Positions 20,035-27,902 of a stretch of DNA of 64,000 bases are shown one piece after another (position 1 is the stretch's first letter; each line of letters starts with the position of its first letter). Source of the DNA: Collinsella aerofaciens (GTDB taxonomy: Bacteria > Actinomycetota > Coriobacteriia > Coriobacteriales > Coriobacteriaceae); NCBI RefSeq assembly GCF_028206995.1, contig NZ_JAQLFL010000002.1, positions 172,925 through 236,924 of the forward strand, written 5' to 3'. Under the pieces are notes generated by a model. It did not search any database and was not told the DNA's origin. It saw nothing but the letters and a program-made list of their open reading frames with translations. The translations under genes and the position numbers were made by a program.

Positions 20035-20072
20035 TTGACGGTTCGTCAATACTGTTTTTGACACAATGTCAA
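20035..20072. promoter_or_regulatory. Tandem operators in the divergent tetR/oxidoreductase promoter
   Basis: TTGACG-GTT-CGTCAA (20035-20049) and TTGACA-CAA-TGTCAA (20058-20072) are both perfect 15-bp palindromes with the same half-site TTGAC[GA]. Their centres are 23 bp apart, about two helical turns. The embedded TTGACA could also serve as a -35 element. Confidence 0.75.
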
Positions 20073-20165
20073 CAATGGCGGGTGAACGGCATGGGGCATG
20101 CCCGGCCTGCAAAAAAAAGAGGGGCGCTGCGGCCTCGTCGGGCTGTGGCAAGAGAAGGGACAACC

Positions 20166-22943
20166 ATGATTCTCAACGGACCGGGGATTAGCTACACCGA
20201 GCCCGACATCGGTTCGGAGTTCGTGCCGCCGCTGCCGGAGCATCCGCGCGAGGCCATCGTCAAGCTGTGCGAGCACTGCACCAACCGTCTGCTGCATCGC
20301 GACGAGCTGTTGGGCTACGAGTACTGGTCGTTTGCCGAGGCCGCGACCGACGAGCAGGCCGAAGTGCTCTGCAAGATGAAGATGCGCCGTCCCTATACGC
20401 TGCCCGAGATGGCCAAGCTCACCGGCATGCCCGAGGCCGATATCGAGAAGATGCTCGACGACATGAGCTACACGGGTCTGCTCGAGTACAACTGGGAAAA
20501 CCCCGAGCGCGCCAAGCAGTGGGTGCTGCCCATGCTGGTGCCGGGCTCTGCCGAGTTCCTCAACATGCGCGTGAGCCAGCTCGAAGAGCACCCGGTCTAC
20601 GCCAAGTTCTTTGAGCAGGCATCCAAAGGCCCGCTGTCCAAGGCTACGCCGATGGTGCCGCCTGGAGGCGCCGGCATCGGCATGCACGTCATTCCGGTCG
20701 AGAAGGCCATCGACGCCGCGAGCACGTCGGTGCCGATCGAGCATATTGAGCATTGGCTCGACAAATACGATGGCAAATATGCCGCTAGTACCTGCAGTTG
20801 CCGCGCGAGCCGTCGCGTGATGGGTGAGGGCTGCGCCGACGACCCGGCCGATTGGTGTATCGCCGTGGGCGATATGGCCGACTACGTGGTCGAGACCGAT
20901 CGTGGCCATTACGTGACCCGAGACGAGGTTTACGACATCTTGCGCCAGGCCGAGGACAACGGCTTTGTGCACCAGATCACCAATATCGACGGCGAGAACA
21001 AGATCTTCGCTATCTGCAACTGCAACGTCAACGTGTGCTACGCCCTGCGCACCTCGCAGCTGTTCAACACGCCCAACCTGTCGCGCTCGGCCTATGTCGC
21101 CAAGGTCGAGAAGGACAAGTGCGTGGCCTGCGGTTGCTGCGTTGAGGTGTGTCCGGCCGGCGCTGCCAAGCTGGGCCAGAAGCTCTGCAGCAAAAAGGTC
21201 GGCGGACAGGTGCCCGAGTATCCGCGCCAGGAACTGCCCGATGCCACCAAGTGGGACCACACCAAGTGGTCGCCCAACTACCGCAACGACAACCGCATCG
21301 AGACGCATGAGTCCGGCACCGCTCCCTGCAAGACGGCCTGCCCCGCGCACGTTGCCGTTCAGGGCTATTTGAAGCTCGCGGCTCAGGGTCGCTATGACGA
21401 GGCTCTAGCACTCATTAAGCGCGAGAACCCGCTGCCCGCTATCTGCGGCCGTGTGTGCAACCGCCGCTGTGAGGATGCCTGTACCCGCGGCCGTGTGGAC
21501 GCCGCCGTGGCCATCGACGAGGTCAAGAAGTTCATAGCCCAGCGCGATCTGGATGCCGCGACCCGCTATGTCCCACCTGTGGTGACCCCGACGCGTGCCG
21601 GCGGCTTCGACCAGAAGATCGCCATCATCGGCGCCGGTCCGGCCGGTCTGTCCTGCGCTTTCTACCTGGCCGAGAAGGGCTACAAGCCCGTCGTATTCGA
21701 GAAGAACGATCGCCCGGGCGGCATGCTCACCTACGGTATTCCCAGCTTTAAGCTGGAGAAGGACGTTATCGAGGCCGAGGTCGAGATCATTCGCCTGATG
21801 GGCGCCGAGTTCCGCTATGGCGTGGAGGTCGGTCGAGACGTGACGCTCGACGAGCTGCGCGTGCAGGGCTTCAAGGCCTTCTACGTTGCCATTGGCTGCC
21901 AGGGCGGCCGCCTTGCCGGCATTCCGGGTGAGGATGCCGAGGACGTGACCGTGGCCGTCGACTTCCTTCGCGAGGTTAACAGCGGCAAGATTGATACCCT
22001 GTCCGGCCGCACCATTGTGGTGGGCGGCGGCAACGTGGCCATCGACGTTGCCCGCAACGCCTGCCGTTTGGGTTCTGAGCACGTTGAGATGTTCTGCCTG
22101 GAGAGCGAGGCCCAGATGCCCGCCAGCGAGGAAGAACGTCGCGAGGCCGTTGAGGACGGCGCGCACATCAGCTGCGGCTGGGGCCCCAAGGAGATTCACT
22201 TGGACGAGGCCGGTCGTGTCTGCGGTATCACTTTCAAGCGCTGCACGCGTGTCTTTGACGACGAGGGCCGTTTTGCGCCTGAGTACGACGAGAACGACCT
22301 GCGCCGTGTCGATGCCGACCGTGTCGTCATGTCGATTGGCCAGTCCATTGTGTGGGGCGACCTGCTGGCTGGCTCCAAAGTGGAGCTCGGCCGCGGCCAG
22401 GGTGCCCTTGCCGATCCCCAGACCTACCAGACCGCCGAGCCAGACATCTTTGTGGGCGGCGACGTCTACACCGGCCCCAGCTTTGCCATCGACGCCATCG
22501 CCGCCGGCCACGAGGCCGCGGTGTCCATCCATCGCTTTGTGCAGCCGGGCTCCACGCTCACCATCGGCCGCAACCAGCGCCGCTACACCTCGCTCGACCG
22601 CGACGATGTCGTGATCGAAAGCTACGACAACGCGAGCCGCGAGGTTGCCCACGTGGACCGCGAGCGCGAGAAGGCTGCACCGTTTAGCGAGTATGTTGAG
22701 ACCTTTACCGAGGAGCAGGTGCGCGCCGAGACCGCCCGCTGCCTGGGCTGCGGCGCCTCGATCGTCGACCCCAACAAGTGCATCGGCTGCGGCCTGTGCA
22801 CCACCAAGTGCGCGTTCGACGCCATCCATCTGGATCGCGACCGCCCCGAGTGCTCCACGATGGTCAAATACGAGCAAAAGCTTCCAAGCCTGGGCAAGTA
22901 CGCGCTCAAGCGCGCCATCAAGATTAAATTCGGGAAGAAGTAA
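20166..22943 (+). CDS. NADPH/FAD-dependent oxidoreductase with ferredoxin domains (GltD-like)
   Basis: A 925-residue multidomain enzyme. Residues 1-300 form an N-terminal region with a winged-helix-like part (MKMRRPYTLPEMAKLTG) and clustered cysteines (STCSCRASRR, ICNCNVNVCYA). A [4Fe-4S] motif follows near 319 (CVACGCCVEVCPAG). Next is the GltD-type Fe-S helical region (CKTACPAHV, CGRVCNRRCEDAC), FAD- and NADPH-binding Rossmann motifs (IGAGPAGLSCAFYLAEKGY near 485; VVGGGNVAIDVAR near 617), and a C-terminal ferredoxin pair (CLGCG, CIGCGLCTTKC, about 859-880). The middle resembles glutamate synthase small subunit, but no large subunit is present. It is therefore more likely an electron-transfer or energy-metabolism oxidoreductase. 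The start is ATG 20166 behind AGAGAAGGGA. It is divergent from tetR. Confidence 0.88.
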   Translation: MILNGPGISYTEPDIGSEFVPPLPEHPREAIVKLCEHCTNRLLHRDELLGYEYWSFAEAATDEQAEVLCKMKMRRPYTLPEMAKLTGMPEADIEKMLDDMSYTGLLEYNWENPERAKQWVLPMLVPGSAEFLNMRVSQLEEHPVYAKFFEQASKGPLSKATPMVPPGGAGIGMHVIPVEKAIDAASTSVPIEHIEHWLDKYDGKYAASTCSCRASRRVMGEGCADDPADWCIAVGDMADYVVETDRGHYVTRDEVYDILRQAEDNGFVHQITNIDGENKIFAICNCNVNVCYALRTSQLFNTPNLSRSAYVAKVEKDKCVACGCCVEVCPAGAAKLGQKLCSKKVGGQVPEYPRQELPDATKWDHTKWSPNYRNDNRIETHESGTAPCKTACPAHVAVQGYLKLAAQGRYDEALALIKRENPLPAICGRVCNRRCEDACTRGRVDAAVAIDEVKKFIAQRDLDAATRYVPPVVTPTRAGGFDQKIAIIGAGPAGLSCAFYLAEKGYKPVVFEKNDRPGGMLTYGIPSFKLEKDVIEAEVEIIRLMGAEFRYGVEVGRDVTLDELRVQGFKAFYVAIGCQGGRLAGIPGEDAEDVTVAVDFLREVNSGKIDTLSGRTIVVGGGNVAIDVARNACRLGSEHVEMFCLESEAQMPASEEERREAVEDGAHISCGWGPKEIHLDEAGRVCGITFKRCTRVFDDEGRFAPEYDENDLRRVDADRVVMSIGQSIVWGDLLAGSKVELGRGQGALADPQTYQTAEPDIFVGGDVYTGPSFAIDAIAAGHEAAVSIHRFVQPGSTLTIGRNQRRYTSLDRDDVVIESYDNASREVAHVDREREKAAPFSEYVETFTEEQVRAETARCLGCGASIVDPNKCIGCGLCTTKCAFDAIHLDRDRPECSTMVKYEQKLPSLGKYALKRAIKIKFGKK

Positions 22944-23137
22944 GAAACGCAACAAGCAGGAGAACGGCGCAGAGAGCGGTTGGACAGCGAGCGAGTCCCA
23001 GGCGTGGCGAGGTGCCTTGAAAGAGGAGGGCATAGGGCTTTTGCCCATGCCCGACGATTGAAAGGCAGATCGCCCGTCTGGGGCTCGCGCAGCGTCAAGC
23101 CGACCGCCGTTCGGTAGAACGGCGGAAGGAATTAAAA

Positions 23138-23566
23138 GTGCACGAGCTCGGAATCGTCTATCACATCATTCGTGATGTTGAGAACGTGGCGCGTGCCAAT
23201 GGCGTGCGTCGCGTTTCGAGCGTGACGTTGCTGCTGGGCGAGGTCTCGGGCGTCGTTCCCGAGTTGCTGCTCGACGCTTGGCGCTGGGCGGCAGATAAAA
23301 AGCCCATCGCGCAGGGCGCGGAGCTTGTTGTGGAGCCCGTCGAGGCCGTGACGCATTGCGAGGCATGTGGCCGCGACTATGCGACGGTCGAGCACGGCAA
23401 GACCTGTCCCCATTGCGGTAGCGGCGAGACATACCTGCTGCAGGGCCAGGAGGTCATGATCAAACAGATCGAGACCCCCGACGAGGACCCGGCAGACGCT
23501 GTCCCCGACGGCCCTTCCGACGTCCCCGACGCCGTCGACGCCGCCAACCCCCTCCACATCGCCTAA
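23138..23566 (+). CDS. hypA: Hydrogenase/urease nickel incorporation protein HypA
   Basis: A nickel metallochaperone that delivers Ni to the [NiFe]-hydrogenase maturation pathway. The 142-residue product begins MHE, the Ni-binding N terminus of the family. It has the zinc-ribbon cysteines CEAC and CPHC (about residues 72-92) and a poorly conserved acidic, proline-rich tail that is longer than in typical HypA (about 115 residues). The start codon is GTG 23138, set by the MHE requirement and by GGAAGGA upstream. A perfect hairpin (CCGCCGTTC/GAACGGCGG, 23104-23125) abuts that ribosome site. No hydrogenase or other hyp genes are in the window, so this is a stand-alone copy behind the oxidoreductase. 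Confidence 0.93.
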   Translation: MHELGIVYHIIRDVENVARANGVRRVSSVTLLLGEVSGVVPELLLDAWRWAADKKPIAQGAELVVEPVEAVTHCEACGRDYATVEHGKTCPHCGSGETYLLQGQEVMIKQIETPDEDPADAVPDGPSDVPDAVDAANPLHIA

Positions 23567-23903
23567 CATCCAATGACTGCATGGGCTAGAGTTCTAAACA
23601 TATTTGCTTCGGTTAGTCAAGTCATGTCTGTTTAAACAAAATGGCGGCACGCAGGCGCATTGGGATCCACCTAAAAGCGGTTTTAACGAACAGTGCGCCT
23701 GTATATGTCTTTGGAAACAATCGGCAAATCACGTTTTATCAGGCAATGAGCTGTAAACCAGCAATGTAATCAATTTGTAACAAACTTAGACGTTTAAACA
23801 AATAATCCAACCTTTTGCGAATTTAGCTATGATTCCACAATCCAAACAGGTATACTCCTTTCATGTCGTGTAGGAAATACGTAGACAAAAAGGAGGTTAT
23901 GTG
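23567..23903 (+). promoter_or_regulatory. AT-rich control region of the mannose PTS operon
   Basis: A 337-base gene-free region of much lower GC than its surroundings. It holds two identical copies of GTTTAAACAAA (23630-23640 and 23792-23802) and an inverted pair CAGGCGCA/TGCGCCTG (23652-23659 and 23694-23701). TATACT at 23853-23858 is a possible -10. These are candidate activator or repressor sites for manX; no regulator gene is adjacent. Confidence 0.45.
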
Positions 23904-24893
23904 ATGGTAAGTATTGTTCTTGCTAGCCACGGGGACTTGGCAGCTGGAATCAAGCAGACGGGCTCGATGGTCTTTGGCGATCAGCCGTCTGTTGCCGTGG
24001 TCTCGCTCGAGCCGAGCATGGGCCCCGACGACTTCCGTGCCAAGGTCGAGGAAGCAGTCGCTTCCTTCGAGGACCAGGAGCAGGTGCTCTTCCTCGTTGA
24101 TCTGTGGGGCGGCACGCCGTTCAACCAGATCAGCGGACTCATCGAGGGCCACGATTCCTGGGCTATCGTCACCGGTGTCAACCTGCCTATGCTCATCGAG
24201 GCATATTCGCAGCGCTTTGACGCAAAGAACACTGCACATGCGATCGCAAAACATCTCGTGACTGAGGCTAAGGCTGGCGTGCGCGTCAAGCCCGAGTCTC
24301 TGGAGCCCGAGGAGAAGAAGCCGGCTGCGGCCGCCGCTGCTCCTGCAGGCGCCATCCCTCCGGGAACGGTCATCGGCGACGGGCACATCAAGATCGCCCA
24401 CGTCCGTATCGACACCCGTCTGCTTCATGGCCAGGTGGCCACCACGTGGACCAAGCAGATCAACCCCAACCGCATCATCGTGGTTTCCGACGGCGTTGCT
24501 CACGACGAGCTCCGCAAGACCATGATCGAGCAGGCTGCCCCTCCGGGAGTCCATGCCAACGTCGTACCCATCAAGAAGATGGCCGAGGTCGTCAAGGACA
24601 CGCGCTTTGGTGACACCAAGGCCATGCTGCTCTTTGAGAACCCGCAGGATCTGCTCAAGGCCATCGAGGCCGGCGTCGACATCAAGGAAGTCAACATCGG
24701 TTCCATGGCTCACTCCAAGGGCAAGGTCGTCGTCACCAACGCCGTCGCTATGGGCGATGACGACGTCAAGACTCTCGAGGCCCTCAAGGCCAAGGGCGTC
24801 AAGTTCGAGGTCCGCAAGGTTCCTTCGGATTCCTCCGAGGATCTCGACGCCATGTTGAAGAAAGCTAAGGCCGAACTGGCCGCTCAAGCATAG
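23904..24893 (+). CDS. manX: Mannose-family PTS, fused EIIAB component
   Basis: A cytoplasmic phosphotransfer protein of 329 residues. The EIIA-Man domain (about 1-120) has phosphorylation site His9 in VLASHGDLAAG. An Ala/Pro/Lys-rich hinge follows (about 130-155), then EIIB-Man (about 160-325) with the second phosphorylated histidine in RIDTRLLHGQVATTW. It passes phosphate from HPr to sugar entering through IIC/IID. ATG 23904 lies seven bases after AGGAGG; GTG 23901 in the same frame is less well spaced. First gene of a man operon (IIAB, IIC, IID, DUF956). Confidence 0.96.
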   Translation: MVSIVLASHGDLAAGIKQTGSMVFGDQPSVAVVSLEPSMGPDDFRAKVEEAVASFEDQEQVLFLVDLWGGTPFNQISGLIEGHDSWAIVTGVNLPMLIEAYSQRFDAKNTAHAIAKHLVTEAKAGVRVKPESLEPEEKKPAAAAAAPAGAIPPGTVIGDGHIKIAHVRIDTRLLHGQVATTWTKQINPNRIIVVSDGVAHDELRKTMIEQAAPPGVHANVVPIKKMAEVVKDTRFGDTKAMLLFENPQDLLKAIEAGVDIKEVNIGSMAHSKGKVVVTNAVAMGDDDVKTLEALKAKGVKFEVRKVPSDSSEDLDAMLKKAKAELAAQA

Positions 24894-24911
24894 TAAAGGA
24901 GGGTCCGATAC

Positions 24912-25730
24912 ATGTCTGCAATCACTATTCTGCTTGTTGCGATTGTCGCGTTGCTTGCCGGTATGGAAGGCATTCTGGATGAGTTCCAGTTCCATCAGCC
25001 GCTCGTGGCATGCACGCTTATCGGTCTCGTAACCGGTCACCTTCAGGAGGGCATCCTCCTGGGCGGTTCGCTCCAGATGATGGCCCTTGGCTGGGCTAAC
25101 GTCGGCGCCGCTGTCGCGCCTGACGCCGCTCTGGCCTCGGTCGCTTCTTCGATCATCATGGTGCTCGCCCTCAACGGTGGCGCCACCGATTCGGCCAAGG
25201 CCGTTACCACCGCTATCGCCGTCGCCGTCCCGCTGTCGGTCGCTGGTCTGTTCCTGACCATGATCTGCCGTACCATTGCTACCGCTATCGCTCACGCCAT
25301 GGACGGTTGCGCCGAGAAGGGCGACTTCTCCGGCATCGAGCGCTGGCAGTATGCTGCCATCCTCATGCAGGGCCTTCGTATCGCCATCCCGGCAGTGCTT
25401 CTGTGCGTCATCCCGGCCGAGGCCGTTACCAACGCGCTTAACGCTATGCCCGACTGGCTGTCCGGCGGCATGGCTGTCGGCGGCGGCATGGTCGCTTCCG
25501 TCGGTTACGCCATGGTCATCAACATGATGGCCACCAAGGAGACCTGGCCGTTCTTCGTCCTCGGCTTTGTCCTTGCTGCCATCCCTCAGCTCACGCTGAT
25601 CGCCCTTGGTCTCATCGGCATCTCCCTTGCCCTCATCTACCTTGGCCTTAAGGATCTGGCCAAGCAGGGTGGCGGCATGGGCGGTGGCTCCGGCGACCCG
25701 CTCGGCGACATTCTGAACGATTACGAGTAG
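24912..25730 (+). CDS. manY: Mannose-family PTS, EIIC permease component
   Basis: A 272-residue integral membrane subunit that with IID forms the sugar channel. Family features include the N-terminal FQFHQPLVACTLIGLVTGH block and many Gly/Ala-rich helices. GGSLQMMALGWANVGAA is the most diagnostic stretch. It follows manX by 18 bases with AAAGGAGGG before the ATG. The operon context and the phosphotransfer partner upstream leave little doubt. The exact sugar is not read from sequence; mannose, glucose or glucosamine are usual for this class. Confidence 0.96.
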   Translation: MSAITILLVAIVALLAGMEGILDEFQFHQPLVACTLIGLVTGHLQEGILLGGSLQMMALGWANVGAAVAPDAALASVASSIIMVLALNGGATDSAKAVTTAIAVAVPLSVAGLFLTMICRTIATAIAHAMDGCAEKGDFSGIERWQYAAILMQGLRIAIPAVLLCVIPAEAVTNALNAMPDWLSGGMAVGGGMVASVGYAMVINMMATKETWPFFVLGFVLAAIPQLTLIALGLIGISLALIYLGLKDLAKQGGGMGGGSGDPLGDILNDYE

Positions 25731-25746
25731 GAGGGGAGTGATACAT

Positions 25747-26667
25747 ATGGCAGAGAACAAGATTCAGCTCACCAAGGCTGACCGCAAGAAGGTTTGCTTC
25801 CGTCATCAGTTCCTTCAGGGCTCGTGGAACTACGAGCGTATGCAGAACGGCGGCTGGTGCTTCGCAATGATCCCTGCGATCAAGAAGCTCTACACCAGCA
25901 AGGATGACCAGATTGCCGCTCTTAAGCGCCACCTGGAGTTCTATAACACCCACCCCTATGTTTCCGCCCCCGTCATTGGCGTTACCCTCGCTCTCGAGGA
26001 GGAGCGCGCCAACGGTGCCCCGATTGACGACGTCGCCATTCAGGGCGTCAAGGTCGGTATGATGGGCCCGCTCGCCGGCGTCGGCGACCCCGTCTTCTGG
26101 TTCACCCTTCGCCCGATTCTGGGCGCTCTGGGCGCTTCCCTGGCCATGTCCGGCAGCATCGTCGGTCCGCTGCTGTTCTTCTTCGCGTGGAACATCATCC
26201 GTTACGCTTTCCTGTGGTACACGCAGGAGTTTGGCTACAAGGTCGGCTCCTCCATCGCCAAGGACCTCTCCGGTGGTCTGATGGGCAAGGTCACCGAGGG
26301 CGCTTCCATCCTGGGTATGTTCATCATCGGCGCCCTGGTCGAGCGCTGGGTGTCCATTTCCTTCACCCCGATCGTCTCCACGGTCAAGCAGTCTGCTGGC
26401 GCCTTTATCGACTGGGCTAGCCTGCCCTCCGGTTCCGAGGGTATCAAGGAAGCGCTGACGATGTACAACTCCGTCGGTGCTACCGCCCTTGATCAGATGA
26501 AGGTCACCACGCTTCAGGCCAACCTCGATCAGCTCATCCCCGGCCTTGCCGCCGTGTGCCTGACCCTGCTGGTCTGCAAGCTCCTCAAGAAGAAGGTCAG
26601 CCCGATCGTCATCATCCTGGCTCTCTTCGCCGTCGGCATCATCGGTCGCTTCTGCGGCTTCATGTAA
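25747..26667 (+). CDS. manZ: Mannose-family PTS, EIID permease component
   Basis: A 306-residue membrane subunit partnering EIIC. It has the EIID start region (FRHQFLQGSWNYERMQNGGW, about residues 18-37). The conserved GPLAGVGDPVFWFTLRPI loop lies near 105, and hydrophobic helices follow to the C terminus (GIIGRFCGF). The start is ATG 25747 with GGAGGGGAG upstream; a GTG nine bases earlier is in frame but disfavoured. It is translated just after the IIC stop. The protein is complete, so the operon encodes a full transporter. Confidence 0.96.
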   Translation: MAENKIQLTKADRKKVCFRHQFLQGSWNYERMQNGGWCFAMIPAIKKLYTSKDDQIAALKRHLEFYNTHPYVSAPVIGVTLALEEERANGAPIDDVAIQGVKVGMMGPLAGVGDPVFWFTLRPILGALGASLAMSGSIVGPLLFFFAWNIIRYAFLWYTQEFGYKVGSSIAKDLSGGLMGKVTEGASILGMFIIGALVERWVSISFTPIVSTVKQSAGAFIDWASLPSGSEGIKEALTMYNSVGATALDQMKVTTLQANLDQLIPGLAAVCLTLLVCKLLKKKVSPIVIILALFAVGIIGRFCGFM

Positions 26668-26787
26668 GCACGCTTCGGCTTAAGACCGAGAGTAGCTAGA
26701 CAAGGGCTTTTGAGCCATTGAAACGAACCGCACCCGGTGGGTACACTGGATGCGGTCCGATTGTTTTATTTGGAGGGCGAGGCGCGC

Positions 26788-27186
26788 ATGGCGCAATCTC
26801 AGAACAGCACGGTCGATTTGGCAACGCCGGCAACCTGCCTGATGGGGCTTACCAGCCACGGTAACGTGATGGTGGGCAATAAGGCGTTTGAGTACTATAA
26901 CGAGCGCAATCCCGAGGATTATATTCAAATCCCGTGGGATGAGGTCGACTATATTGCCGCCGAGGTTTTGCGCGGCACCAAGAAGATCACGCGTTTTGCC
27001 ATCTTCACCAAGGACAACGGTCACTTTACGTTTTCGACGCGCGACGACAAAGAGACGTTGCGCGCGGTCCGCAAGTACGTCGACGAGGATAAGCTTGTGC
27101 GTTCGCCCGACTTTATCGATGTGACGGCCAAGGGCGCCAAGAGCATCCCCTCCGTTATCAAAAACCTCTTCCACAGGGGTGACTAG
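26788..27186 (+). CDS. DUF956 family protein of the man operon
   Basis: A 132-residue cytoplasmic protein of the DUF956 family, usually encoded directly after mannose PTS genes in Gram-positive bacteria (called manO in some). Conserved stretches are GNVMVGNKAFEYYNERNPEDYIQIPW, FAIFTKDNGHFTFSTRD and LRAVRKYV. The fold is thought to be PH-like, with a role in man PTS function or regulation that is not settled. ATG 26788 follows TTGGAGG. It lies 120 bases after manZ, so either read-through or a separate promoter is possible. A strong hairpin follows at 27205-27250. Confidence 0.9.
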   Translation: MAQSQNSTVDLATPATCLMGLTSHGNVMVGNKAFEYYNERNPEDYIQIPWDEVDYIAAEVLRGTKKITRFAIFTKDNGHFTFSTRDDKETLRAVRKYVDEDKLVRSPDFIDVTAKGAKSIPSVIKNLFHRGD

Positions 27187-27204
27187 TTGCCTGCGATAGA
27201 TGGC

Positions 27205-27250
27205 GGAAAATGCATCCCGGAATTTATTCTCATTCCGGGATGCATTTTCC
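27205..27250. terminator. 19-bp perfect hairpin ending the man operon (also repeat-family member)
   Basis: GGAAAATGCATCCCGGAAT (27205-27223) and its exact complement (27232-27250) flank an eight-base loop, followed by TTTTG. The arm shares GGAAAxxGCATCCCG with the nested palindrome at 2247-2360. A partial third copy (GAGGAAACTCCATCCCATTTTTT) lies just downstream at 27291-27314. Confidence 0.75.
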
Positions 27251-27431
27251 TTTTGAGCACCAGTCGGGAAATTTCCTTTTCATGTGGTTAGAGGAAACTC
27301 CATCCCATTTTTTCGCTTTATTCTTTCCGATATTGAGGATTATCTACGGCGACAATTCGCTATAAAGCCTTCTTGATGAGTGGACATGCGCTACATGGCA
27401 AAGGGGCAAATCTGCTACACTAGTACAACAT

Positions 27432-27507
27432 GCCTCCGTAGCTCAGGGGATAGAGCACCGCTCTCCTAAAGCGGGTGTCGTGCGTTCGAATCGCACCGGG
27501 GGCACCA
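27432..27507 (+). tRNA. tRNA-Arg (anticodon CCU)
   Basis: A 76-base tRNA with CCA encoded. The acceptor stem GCCTCCG pairs with CGGGGGC. The D arm contains GCTCAGGGGATAGAGC and the anticodon loop CTCCTAA gives CCU. The T arm GTGCG-TTCGAAT-CGCAC is perfectly paired. Its 3' half from 27463 is the left attachment site of two tandem integrated elements, so that half was probably supplied by the incoming element. A perfect 12-bp hairpin (GCAGGTCAGACG, 27517-27548) follows as terminator. Confidence 0.95.
27463..27507. other. attL: left attachment site in the tRNA-Arg 3' end
   Basis: Begins with the 18-base core CTCCTAAAGCGGGTGTCG, which is identical in the copies at 39729 and 53893. All three also share GTTCGAATC and CGGGGGCACCA. 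The T-stem bases differ from the other two copies, placing the crossover within the 18-base core. Confidence 0.9.
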
Positions 27508-27663
27508 GAAGAAATTGCAGGTCAGACGGTATAAATCGTCTGACCTGCTTCTGTATAGATAGGGCTAAATAGACGATAGAGGGGTGAAAAAGGGGTGAAA
27601 GAAAGTTCTATGATGAAAACAGCTCGCCGACATATTTCACTCCGATATTTCACCCAAATATCC

Positions 27664-27837
27664 GGTTTTCAACCCTTCCCACAGCCTACGGGCTTATAAG
27701 AAGCCCTTCGGCCATGGAAAGCGTTGAAAACCTAGGGTGACGTTGTTGTGAGAAGGGCGAGTTTCCAACAGTCCCCGGCGTCTCCGGGTTTCGCTCGGGA
27801 CCCTGCGACGCCGTGAACCGTTGAAAACTCGCCCTTC
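27664..27837. promoter_or_regulatory. Two consecutive nested hairpins upstream of the MmeI-like gene
   Basis: Hairpin one has outer arms GGTTTTCAACCCTTCC (27664-27679) against 27716-27732 and an inner hairpin GGGCTT/AAGCCC. Hairpin two has perfect 13-bp outer arms GAAGGGCGAGTTT (27752-27764) and 27825-27837, with inner GGCGTC/GACGCC. Both outer stems include a GTTTTCAAC-like sequence. They lie 66 bases before the gene and could be operators, an attenuating leader RNA or part of attP. No gene is seen in 27508-27902. Confidence 0.5.
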
Positions 27838-27902
27838 CGATCGCGGTACTGCCCTTACCCCTTAAAATTATCCGAAAGAGACGACGACGCAGGAGGTCCG
27901 GT

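Noticed and set aside
19833..20165. Upstream extension of the oxidoreductase reading frame by 111 codons
   Set aside because: It overlaps the divergent tetR gene and the operators, has no conserved sequence, and ATG 20166 has a good ribosome site.
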